A stretch of DNA of 12,200 bases from Bacteroidales bacterium UBA1253 (lineage in GTDB: Bacteria; Bacteroidota; Bacteroidia; Bacteroidales; Paludibacteraceae), in NCBI GenBank assembly GCA_002308815.1, contig DBVX01000090.1:1-12200 (forward strand). The letters run 5' to 3'. A program made the position numbers and the translations under genes. Numbering within the stretch: the stretch's first letter is position 1; each line of letters starts with the position of its first letter. The notes beneath the pieces are model-generated. The model worked only from the letters and a program-made list of their open reading frames with translations. It was not told where the DNA came from and searched no databases. Below are positions 6,801 to 12,200 of this stretch, piece after piece.

Positions 6801-9043
6801 GACCGATGATTATTGAACGTCAGACCAATCACGGCTGCGACAGCATCGTAACACTGGACGTAACCGTACACCCGACATTCAATCAGAACGAGAGTCTGAT
6901 TATATGTGAAAACGAACTACCCTACACGTGGCGTGATGTTGTTCTCCCTGCCGGAACGGCATCCCAAGATATGACTATCAGCCGCCACACCGTATATGGC
7001 TGTGACAGCACCGTCAATCTGAAACTGACTGTCCATCCTTCAAAAATCCAAACTCAAACAATCCGGACCTGTCACAGGGAGCAGTTCTATTTCCGCGACC
7101 GCCTGATTGAAGACCAAGGCATATATGATGACACGCTGTTGACATCCAACGGTTGTGACTCAATTATCCGCATGGTTTATATCATTGACCCGATTTTTGA
7201 GTTTACGAAGCAAGACACACTTTCAGAAGGCAAGACATACCTTTGGCGCGGACGTGAGCTGACCGTTCCGGGTGTCTATTGGGATAGCGCACATTCCGTA
7301 TCCGAATGCGATTCCATCTTCAAACTGACATTGGTAAGCACCCGCAATTATCTCTTCGCGGATACCGTGGAACTCTGCAACCAAGACTCCTACCAATGGA
7401 GAGGAAAGACCTATACGGAGTCTGGTCTTTACACCGATCCCTACAAATCAATGTATGGTACTGATTCTGTCTATACATTGCTCCTGACCCTCCACAAGAA
7501 CAGTTTTACCCGCCGGCAGATACTGCTGTGTCCCGGTGAGACGTTCAAACTGCGTGAAGAGGAACACAAGACATCTTTCCTCGACACCATCCCTTCCTCA
7601 TTCGGATGCGACAGTATATGCGAGTATGTCATCACCCCCGCCCGTGACTTCTACAAGAAAGTTGAGGTGTGCCGCAAGACAGAAGGTACATATCGGTATC
7701 TTGGAAGAGAATGGAAAGTTCCCGGACATTATGTGATTGACAATCTGAAAACCGTGGACGGCTGCGATTCCATCTACGAACTGGATTTGCGCGTAGAGAA
7801 AAATACGGTGATACAGGACACCATCCGGCTTTGCCACACCGAACTTCCTTTCACTTTCAACGACAAGACCTATACCGAACCGGGACTGTATCACGACAAA
7901 ACCGTGGTGGAGGACTGCGGCACAACGACCACCAATCACGTCATTATGATTGGCAACTCCTACCACTTCACCACCAATGCCACAGGCTGCGCGTTTGAGT
8001 CCTATCCGTTCCAAGGAAGATCATTATCCTCTTCAGGAAAGTATGTTGCCAGCTACAAATCGCAATGCGGATGCGACAGTGTCTATGAACTCAACCTATC
8101 CTTCCAGACACCCGTCTATAGGACACGCCGCGACAGTATATGCGAGGGCGAACAGTATGTCTTCCACACCAAGACATATACTACTGCCGGAACGTATAAG
8201 GAAAACATCTGCTACGGCGACTCGTCCGTCTCGGAAACGCTCTATCTGTCCGTCATCCGTCATCCTCGTGCAACACGTCTCAACAATATAACCTCCTGTT
8301 CCGATATGCAGTCACTGGATATTGAGTTTGTTTACAGCGGTTATCAACCTGATTATTGCTACGTGTATATGGATCGTGAGGCTCAAAGGAACGGCTTTGC
8401 ATCCTACTATTATCTGCCTGTGGACGGCAATCTGGTTACGCTGCCCCAGCCCTTTGCACTCAAACCGCAGACCTATTCCTTCCACCTGACCCCGCATTTC
8501 GCTTCCTGCGACACGCTTCCGGGTATAACAGGGACATTCAGCGTACGTTATCCTTCCTCCATCATTGAGCAGAACTGGAACGATGTGGTAGCCGCCCTCA
8601 ACTATGAGAACAACGGAGGATACCGCTTCTCCTACTATCGGTGGGAAGTCAACGGCGCACCCGTCATCGGACAGAACAATCCGATCCTATACCTCCCCGA
8701 CCAGCTGAAACCCGGAGACCAAGTGGTGTGCTACATGACAAGAACAGGCGAACAGGAGGCAATCCCGACGTGCCCGCTGACAATCACTCCTTATAACGAT
8801 GCGCACACATATCCCGTTTATGTGTCGCCTACGGTAGTATCGCGATCCGCCCCCCGTACAAGAATGACCACATCGAAGAAAGTGGCATACAGACTGTCCG
8901 ATTCACTCGGACATATCTTGGCAAGCGGCAATTTGTCAAAAGGGGAGTGGGATATCAACCTTCCTGAAAGCAGCGGCATTTATCTGCTTACCATTCTACC
9001 TTACGAAGGAAGACAGGTTACCTATAAAATCGTAGTGAAATAA
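3839..9043 (+). CDS. Giant secreted Cys-repeat surface protein, probable T9SS substrate
   Basis: This 1734-residue protein is not one I recognise by name. In order: signal peptide (about 1-20, ending ALSAYSA); a glycine-rich probable beta-helix (about 21-290) with repeated turns AGIGS, AGLGGG and AGVGSG at 157, 205 and 235; a region without recognised motifs (about 290-530); a divergent repeat from about 535; nine exact-length 55-residue repeats (574-1068) of the form C-x-NELPYTWRD ... GCDSxVxLxLTVxP; eight repeats averaging 51 residues (1069-1476) of the CxGxxYxFxGxxYTxxGxY...GCDS type widespread in Bacteroidota surface proteins; a 200-residue beta-rich region; and a final domain (about 1676-1734) ending SGIYLLTILPYEGR then YKIVVK, the form of a T9SS type A sorting domain. 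It is therefore likely exported by Sec, moved across the outer membrane by T9SS and attached to the surface. An adhesive role is inferred from architecture; no catalytic motif is seen. Confidence 0.8.
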   Translation: MKHLNRFSLTILLYWVFALSAYSAVITHNIGSNSLTISGSSTDDYIITGTTNYNYVIVGFGYKGTITLKNCTFNFTSSSGYNSPIRITGKNNLSNTDPSRTNVNLVLDGDNVIYVNGGGRAGIQVDQGAQINISAIESCDDSSGTLTVTQANSDGGAGIGSLNHSSNSNETTSRATLSNGSIGTTAGGNIVISSGTVTSKGGHGAGLGGGFRTWYDGMIVIYGGIVNASTIRHAAGVGSGCPSGSGVESSYAPNSAIIALPPSRITASGADGNENVPIPSLALAGTKVLVYIGDPNKPKINVQTVDNEPDASIYVDLSQDPDINSVVSYTVNPALLDINQVYFGKTDKSGVFSTTGQLQNNTTFFTDATSTSSATKGHLYLPTETKLPNGGNVQLAMLQADFRIISYPSVYLKTNYNVQDAVLNAACVKITYQDANPITDLAFDLANGSSSDFDNPIFLASDSTTVIQTPTTLNNGDVYYVLVPLKTGKAPKEYSDVLRIIGKWKGMSTSYIRQIISQIVANMHTEHIYEGDSYDFNGEILTKEGIYTNVKTNTSLCKTESEVEMLNLVVCKRYNLNETLAIKENDLPYTWRDVVIPLGASTGSLTFKRTTANGCDSTVNLSLTIYPNYNLKESLTICANELPYTWRDTTLKEGTVSVPMVFHRKTIHGSDSTVTLNLTVHPKYNQNESLTICDNELPYTWRDTTFDKGTESKEIIFHRTTVHGCDSIVTLRLSVNKSVRQTETLSLCSAELPYNWRDTTFAKGTVSRKFTFRRRTYLGCDSIVELDLSINPSYSQLESLTICANELPYIWRDTVLKEGTVSKVIVFQRKTIYGCDSTVTLNLTVHPKFSQEENLVICDNELPYTWRDTTFAKGTDSKYITFRRTTVHGCDSIVTLRLTVNKSVRQTESLALCSEELPYNWRDTTFAKGTVSGKCTFRRHTVAGCDSIVELNLTINPSYKQQESLTICADELPYTWRDVTLPVGTVSGPMIIERQTNHGCDSIVTLDVTVHPTFNQNESLIICENELPYTWRDVVLPAGTASQDMTISRHTVYGCDSTVNLKLTVHPSKIQTQTIRTCHREQFYFRDRLIEDQGIYDDTLLTSNGCDSIIRMVYIIDPIFEFTKQDTLSEGKTYLWRGRELTVPGVYWDSAHSVSECDSIFKLTLVSTRNYLFADTVELCNQDSYQWRGKTYTESGLYTDPYKSMYGTDSVYTLLLTLHKNSFTRRQILLCPGETFKLREEEHKTSFLDTIPSSFGCDSICEYVITPARDFYKKVEVCRKTEGTYRYLGREWKVPGHYVIDNLKTVDGCDSIYELDLRVEKNTVIQDTIRLCHTELPFTFNDKTYTEPGLYHDKTVVEDCGTTTTNHVIMIGNSYHFTTNATGCAFESYPFQGRSLSSSGKYVASYKSQCGCDSVYELNLSFQTPVYRTRRDSICEGEQYVFHTKTYTTAGTYKENICYGDSSVSETLYLSVIRHPRATRLNNITSCSDMQSLDIEFVYSGYQPDYCYVYMDREAQRNGFASYYYLPVDGNLVTLPQPFALKPQTYSFHLTPHFASCDTLPGITGTFSVRYPSSIIEQNWNDVVAALNYENNGGYRFSYYRWEVNGAPVIGQNNPILYLPDQLKPGDQVVCYMTRTGEQEAIPTCPLTITPYNDAHTYPVYVSPTVVSRSAPRTRMTTSKKVAYRLSDSLGHILASGNLSKGEWDINLPESSGIYLLTILPYEGRQVTYKIVVK
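5723..6217 (+). repeat. 495-bp super-repeat, copy 1 (repeat units 2-4)
   Basis: This block of three 55-codon units matches the next block (6218-6712) unit by unit at a fixed offset of 495 bases. For example, CAGTACCGTTACGCTCAATC occurs at 5851 and again at 6346, and CGCACCACCGTCCACGGCTG at 5993 and 6488. The third unit of each copy begins VRQTE and carries LPYNWRD, unlike the other units, which marks the phase of the duplication. Confidence 0.9.
6218..6712 (+). repeat. 495-bp super-repeat, copy 2 (repeat units 5-7)
   Basis: Second copy of the three-unit block, directly adjoining copy 1. Unit 5 matches unit 2 (both ANELPY and LKEGTVS), unit 6 matches unit 3 (both DNELPYTWRDTTF and NKS at the end), and unit 7 matches unit 4 (VRQTE, LPYNWRDTTFAKGTVS). 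Unit 7 has an extra Cys (GKCTF) absent from unit 4. Confidence 0.9.
7043..8266 (+). repeat. Eight divergent coding repeats averaging 51 residues
   Basis: Eight further units (residues 1069-1476) continue the array with much lower mutual identity. They keep a first Cys before an aromatic strand, a (W/F/L)RG or similar turn, a Gly-(V/L/I/K/H)-Tyr turn, and a GCDS or variant near position 38. They are about four residues shorter than the upstream 55-residue class because the loop before GCDS is shorter. The variants include ECDS, GTDS and DCGT. Unit borders here are approximate, apart from the start and end of the block. Confidence 0.75.
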
Positions 9044-9070
9044 TGCCGCAAAAAAAGTACAAGAATTAGT

Positions 9071-9087
9071 TTTGCCGTATTGGCAAA
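9071..9087. promoter_or_regulatory. Inverted repeat TTTGCC-N5-GGCAAA, possible operator
   Basis: A perfect 6-bp inverted repeat (arms 9071-9076 and 9082-9087, spacer GTATT) begins on the -33 element and fills the upstream half of the promoter spacer. A dimeric repressor bound here would block RNA polymerase. No T-tract follows, so it is unlikely to be a terminator for the upstream gene. The symmetry is seen directly; the regulatory role is inference. Confidence 0.4.
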
Positions 9088-9101
9088 TAGCCGTACTTTT
9101 G
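9071..9101 (+). promoter_or_regulatory. Bacteroidota promoter of the rseC-rnf operon
   Basis: TTTG at 9071-9074 and TACTTTTG at 9094-9101 are separated by 19 bases, an exact match to the Bacteroidota consensus TTTG-N19-TAnnTTTG. Transcription would begin near 9108, giving a leader of about 25 bases before the chosen rseC start at 9134. The -33 element begins only 28 bases after the stop of the giant surface protein, and no hairpin plus T-tract terminator is visible between them. Confidence 0.8.
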
Positions 9102-9133
9102 CGCGGATATGCGTTTTTACGATACAATACAGT

Positions 9134-9544
9134 ATGCAGATGATCCGTCATAGCGGCGAGGTGGTGGCTGTCAATGGCGATACGGTTCGCGTCCGCATAG
9201 AGCAAGCAAGTGCCTGTTCCGCCTGTCATGCCAAAGGTTTCTGCGCGTCCGCCGAGGCAAAGGAGAAATTCATTGACTGCGACACCGATGGCGAGACCTA
9301 TCAGACTGGCGACCGGGTGGAGGTTATGGTGCAAGAGCGGCTCGGTATGAAAGCCGTACTGATTGCCTACGTTCTGCCTTTCGTCGTCATCATTCTCACG
9401 CTCGCCTTTCTCACCCCTTATATGAGCGAACCCGTAGTCGGTATCGTGGCTCTCGCAGCCGCCGCTGGTTATTTCCTTATTCTGGCTCTTGCCTCAAAAC
9501 GGCTCAGAAAAGTGTTCACGTTCAAGGTCAGGAGGGCTGGTTAG
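9134..9544 (+). CDS. rseC: RseC/MucC family membrane protein (SoxR-reducing system type)
   Basis: The 136-residue product begins with a small beta domain (SGEVVAVNGDTVRVRIEQ), then a Cys cluster CSACHAKGFC (Cys28, Cys31, Cys37), then two membrane segments at about 74-96 and 100-120 and a basic tail. This is the RseC/MucC layout. In enterobacteria rseC is linked to the rsx (rnf-like) genes and takes part in reducing the SoxR sensor; its role in Bacteroidota is less clear, but it commonly sits beside rnfB, as here. I start at the ATG at 9134 and not at the in-frame ATG at 9080, because the latter lies upstream of the promoter -7 element and adds residues with no family resemblance. An ATG at 9140 is equally possible. 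It is probably the first gene of the rnf operon; rnfB follows after 77 bases. Confidence 0.85.
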   Translation: MQMIRHSGEVVAVNGDTVRVRIEQASACSACHAKGFCASAEAKEKFIDCDTDGETYQTGDRVEVMVQERLGMKAVLIAYVLPFVVIILTLAFLTPYMSEPVVGIVALAAAAGYFLILALASKRLRKVFTFKVRRAG

Positions 9545-9621
9545 GTTTTTACAGGCAGGTGAAGACCGAATAGGAAGAAAAAATAACAAATCACTAAATA
9601 CATCAAAAAACAAAACGTTTT

Positions 9622-10530
9622 ATGAACTTGATTTTGATTGCTTTGCTTGTTTTGGGTATCACGGGACTGGCGGCTGCGTTGCTGCTGTACCTGATTGCCC
9701 AGAAATTCAAGGTGGAGGAGGATCCGCGCATTGACCTTGTTCAGGAGGTTCTGCCGGGAGCCAACTGCGGCGGTTGCGGTTTTGCGGGCTGCCGCGCGCT
9801 GGCGGAGGCTTGCGTGAAAGCCACGTCGCTGGACGGTCTGCTCTGCCCGGTAGGTGGTGCTCCTACTATGGAAAAAGTAGGTGCCATCCTAGGTATGGAG
9901 GCTGTAGCGGCAGACCCGAAAGTGGCTGTTGTCCGCTGCAATGGCGTGTGCGAAGCACGTCCCCGCACCAGCGAGTACGACGGCGTTCGCAGCTGCCGTA
10001 TCGAGCACAGCCTCTACGTGGGTGAAACGGCCTGCCCGTTCGGCTGTCTGGGCTGCGGCGACTGTGTGGCTGCTTGTCAGTTCGGCGCGCTCTCAATGGA
10101 TCCGAAGACGGGTCTGCCCGTGGTGGATGAAGAGAAGTGCACAGCTTGCGGCAAGTGTGTGAAAGCCTGCCCGAGGAACATCATCGAACTGAGGAAGAAA
10201 GGTCCGAAGGGCCGCCGTATGGTGGTTGAATGCGTGAACAAGGACAAGGGCGCGGCGGCGCGCAAGGCGTGTCTGAACGCCTGCATCGGCTGTGCCAAGT
10301 GCCAGAAAGAGTGCACATTCGATGCCATCACCGTGGAGAACAACGTGGCGTACATCGACCCGGAGAAATGCCGTCTGTGCCGCAAGTGCGAGGCTGTATG
10401 TCCCACAGGAGCCATCCATGCCGTCAATTTCCCGCCGCGTCCCGCTAAACCCGCAGAACCTAAGGAAAGCACGGGTACTCCGAGTACTCCGATTGAGAAA
10501 ACCGTAGAAAAGAAGGAGGAACAAGCATGA
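9622..10530 (+). CDS. rnfB: Electron transport complex subunit RnfB (polyferredoxin)
   Basis: RnfB is the membrane-anchored iron-sulfur subunit that accepts electrons from ferredoxin and passes them into the Rnf complex. The 302-residue product has one N-terminal membrane helix (about 3-26), then the RnfB-specific 4Fe-4S motif [10 protein letters not shown] with Cys49, 52, 57 and 75. Four ferredoxin motifs CxxCxxCxxxC follow, at 142-152, 173-183, 221-231 and 250-260. That is five predicted 4Fe-4S clusters, more than the three usual in proteobacterial RnfB. The tail from about 272 is rich in Pro, Lys and Glu and probably disordered. The ATG is preceded by an A-rich leader with no clear Shine-Dalgarno, as is common in this phylum. 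The stop overlaps the rnfC start (ATGA, 10527-10530), suggesting translational coupling. Confidence 0.96.
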   Translation: MNLILIALLVLGITGLAAALLLYLIAQKFKVEEDPRIDLVQEVLPGANCGGCGFAGCRALAEACVKATSLDGLLCPVGGAPTMEKVGAILGMEAVAADPKVAVVRCNGVCEARPRTSEYDGVRSCRIEHSLYVGETACPFGCLGCGDCVAACQFGALSMDPKTGLPVVDEEKCTACGKCVKACPRNIIELRKKGPKGRRMVVECVNKDKGAAARKACLNACIGCAKCQKECTFDAITVENNVAYIDPEKCRLCRKCEAVCPTGAIHAVNFPPRPAKPAEPKESTGTPSTPIEKTVEKKEEQA

Positions 10531-11870
10531 ATACATTCCGTATAGGCGGTGTTCATCCGCACGACAACAAGATTTATTCCGCCCACCAGCCCATCACCGA
10601 GTGTCCGCTGCCGCAGAAGGCGATTATTCCTCTGGTGCAGCATATCGGCGCGCCGGCGCAGCCTGTGGTGGAGAAAGGGCAGAAAGTGAAGACAGGTGAG
10701 CTGCTTGCGAAGGCGGGCGGTTTCGTCAGCGCGAATATCCACTCCCCCTTCAGCGGCACAATCACCAAGATTGACTCCACCGTGGATGCATGGGGTATGC
10801 GTATGCCCGCCATCTTTATGGACGTGGAGGGCAACGAATGGGTGGAGACCATTGACCGCACACCCGATGTCGTCCGCGAGTTCACACTTGAGCCCAAGGA
10901 GATTATCGACCGCATTGCCGAAGCCGGCATAGTAGGTCTGGGCGGCGCGTGCTTCCCGACTCAGGTCAAACTGATGCCGCCTCCCGGCAAGAAAGCCGAA
11001 GTGCTGGTGGTCAACGGAGTGGAGTGCGAACCGTACCTCACCTGCGACCATCAGCTTATGCTTGAGCACGGCGAGGAGATAATGATAGGCATACAGCTGC
11101 TGATGCGCGCGCTCGGCATTCAGAAGGCCGTCATCGGCATAGAGAAGAACAAGCCCGATGCCATCGCCCGTATGCAGGAACTCGCTTCCAAGACGCTCGG
11201 CGTGGAGGTGCGCGCGCTCAAACTCAAATACCCGCAAGGCGGTGAGAAACAGTTGATTGATGCCTGCATCGGCAGACAGGTACCCTCCGGCGCGCTACCT
11301 ATCGAGGTGGGCGCGGTGGTTGACAACGTGGCTACTATCTATGCTGTCTATGAGGCGGTACAGAAGCGCAAGCCGCTTATCTCGCGCGTGATGACCGTTA
11401 CCGGCAAGAGTTTGAAGAAACCCGGCAATTACCTCGTGCGTTTCGGCACACCTCTCTCGCAGGTGGTTGAGATGGCGGGCGGCGTACCTGAGGACACGGG
11501 CAAGATTATCGGCGGCGGTCCTATGATGGGACGAGCGATGAACAACATCGACATGCCCGCCAACAAGCGCACCAGCGGCTTGCTCTTCCTGCCCGAGGCG
11601 GAGAGCCGCCGCGAGGAGCCGGAGAACTGCATCCGCTGCGGCAAGTGCGTCAGCGCATGTCCAATGGGTCTGGAACCCTATCTGCTTTCCAAACAGGCGG
11701 AAATGCAGATGTGGGACGAGATGGAGCAGCACGACGTGATGGACTGCATCGACTGCGGTTGCTGTCTGTTCACCTGCCCCAGCCACCGTCCGCTCCTCGA
11801 CTACATACGTATGGGTAAGGCGCAGGTCGGCGGAATCATCCGCGCACGTCAGGCGGCACAAAAGAAATAA
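10527..11870 (+). CDS. rnfC: Electron transport complex subunit RnfC (NADH/FMN and Fe-S subunit)
   Basis: RnfC is the peripheral cytoplasmic subunit that exchanges electrons with NAD(H). The 447-residue product has an N-terminal RnfC barrel-like domain whose biotinyl/lipoyl-like fold carries [14 protein letters not shown], then the nucleotide and flavin-binding domain with [12 protein letters not shown] (137-148) and [12 protein letters not shown] (163-174), a beta-grasp (SLBB-type) region with a following GGGPMMG motif, and two 4Fe-4S motifs, [12 protein letters not shown] (Cys368, 371, 374, 378) and [12 protein letters not shown] (Cys407, 410, 413, 417). Length and motif order match short RnfC forms without the long repeat tail seen in E. 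coli RsxC. It starts on the ATGA overlap with rnfB and is followed 43 bases later by rnfD, preceded by AGGAAAGGA just after its stop. Confidence 0.96.
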   Translation: MNTFRIGGVHPHDNKIYSAHQPITECPLPQKAIIPLVQHIGAPAQPVVEKGQKVKTGELLAKAGGFVSANIHSPFSGTITKIDSTVDAWGMRMPAIFMDVEGNEWVETIDRTPDVVREFTLEPKEIIDRIAEAGIVGLGGACFPTQVKLMPPPGKKAEVLVVNGVECEPYLTCDHQLMLEHGEEIMIGIQLLMRALGIQKAVIGIEKNKPDAIARMQELASKTLGVEVRALKLKYPQGGEKQLIDACIGRQVPSGALPIEVGAVVDNVATIYAVYEAVQKRKPLISRVMTVTGKSLKKPGNYLVRFGTPLSQVVEMAGGVPEDTGKIIGGGPMMGRAMNNIDMPANKRTSGLLFLPEAESRREEPENCIRCGKCVSACPMGLEPYLLSKQAEMQMWDEMEQHDVMDCIDCGCCLFTCPSHRPLLDYIRMGKAQVGGIIRARQAAQKK

Positions 11871-11913
11871 AGGAAAGGAATTCATAATCTTTGAATCTTA
11901 AATCATTAAATCT

Positions 11914-12200
11914 ATGAATAAACTGATTGTAGCCCCCGCACCCCACGTCCACAGCGGCGACAGTGTACGGCGCAACATGCTGCTCGTCATTGCGGCGTTG
12001 CTTCCTGCATACGTTATGTCGGTCGTGGCTTTCGGATGGGGGGCACTGATTACCGCTTGCATCAGTATAGCAGCCTGTGTGCTGTTTGAGTGGCTGATTG
12101 CCAAGTATATACTTAAAACAAAGCCGACCATAGGCGACTGCTCCGCCATCCTCACCGGTCTGTTGCTCGCCTTCAACCTGCCGAGCAACCTGCCGTGGTG
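11914..12200 (+). CDS. rnfD: Electron transport complex subunit RnfD, N-terminal part
   Basis: The gene runs off the window end after 95 complete codons. It begins MNKLIVAPAPHVHSGDSVRR, matching the RnfD/NqrB start, where an SPHxxxxxSVxxxM-type motif precedes the first membrane helix. The visible part has three hydrophobic stretches (about 22-42, 45-65 and 81 onward) and a KPTIGDCSAILTGLLLAFNLP motif of the family, which contributes to the membrane flavin and ion path. The covalent-FMN threonine site lies further downstream and cannot be checked here. The order rnfB-rnfC-rnfD is standard; rnfG, rnfE and rnfA would be expected after it. Confidence 0.93.
   Translation, partial: MNKLIVAPAPHVHSGDSVRRNMLLVIAALLPAYVMSVVAFGWGALITACISIAACVLFEWLIAKYILKTKPTIGDCSAILTGLLLAFNLPSNLPW

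Larger units (their letters stand above)
5558..7042 (+). repeat. Nine tandem 165-bp (55-residue) coding repeats
   Basis: Nine in-frame units of exactly 55 codons start at 5558, 5723, 5888, 6053, 6218, 6383, 6548, 6713 and 6878. The common pattern is an aromatic or Val start, ESLTIC at positions 5-10, (D/N)ELPYTWRD at 12-20, a Thr/Gly linker, and GCDSxVxLxLTVxP at 41-54. Units 1, 8 and 9 share WRDV followed by (V/T)(I/L)P and are the outer class. Units 2-4 and 5-7 form two copies of a triplet. Unit 1 lacks the first Cys and unit 2 has GSDS in place of GCDS. Confidence 0.95.

Noticed and set aside
5558..7042. Regular 165-bp periodicity as a possible CRISPR-like array
   Set aside because: The period is too long, there are no variable spacers between short identical repeats, and the whole stretch is one open reading frame with protein-level conservation.
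9080..9133. An in-frame ATG at 9080 that would lengthen the RseC protein by 18 residues
   Set aside because: It lies upstream of the promoter -7 element (9094-9101), so it would not be on the transcript, and the added residues do not look like the family N-terminus.
9109..9153. A 14-codon open frame (MRFYDTIQYADDPS) overlapping the rseC start, as a possible leader peptide
   Set aside because: It begins at the predicted transcript start with no room for ribosome binding, and no attenuator structure is visible.
10077..11237. Long minus-strand open frame (386 codons) opposite rnfB and rnfC
   Set aside because: It lies wholly opposite two clearly real genes, is rich in His and Arg as expected from antisense reading of GC-rich codons, and shows no known motif.

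Overview
The window looks like chromosomal DNA from a Bacteroidales-type bacterium (phylum Bacteroidota). Four things point there: two promoters of the Bacteroidota form (TAnnTTTG at -7, one with a clean TTTG at -33), a giant secreted protein ending in what looks like a type IX secretion (T9SS) type A sorting domain, a decayed IS1380-family transposase of the kind common in this group, and an rseC-rnfB-rnfC-rnfD gene order. All genes that can be supported lie on the + strand; the only minus-strand item is the transposase remnant. I cannot name the genus.

Region 1 (1-2504) is the middle of the division and cell wall (dcw) cluster: the last codons of murD, then complete ftsW and murG, tightly packed. 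FtsW polymerises lipid II and MurG makes it. The usual next gene, murC, is absent. In its place (2505-2869) is a decayed minus-strand IS1380 transposase fragment, followed by a promoter.

Region 2 (2870-9043) is a two-gene surface locus, visibly richer in A/T than its flanks. A 310-residue predicted outer-membrane beta-barrel protein is followed after 36 bases by a 1734-residue secreted protein. The latter has a signal peptide, a glycine-rich probable beta-helix, a middle region I do not recognise, nine tandem 55-residue Cys repeats, eight further repeats averaging 51 residues, and a C-terminal T9SS-type domain. Three of the 55-residue units have been duplicated as a 495-bp block. This pair is the least described part of the window.

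Region 3 (9044-12200) is the start of an Rnf operon: a promoter with a 6-bp inverted repeat between its two elements, an RseC-family membrane protein, RnfB, RnfC (overlapping RnfB by 4 bases) and the first 95 codons of RnfD, cut by the window end. The Rnf complex couples electron transfer between ferredoxin and NAD+ to ion movement across the inner membrane.
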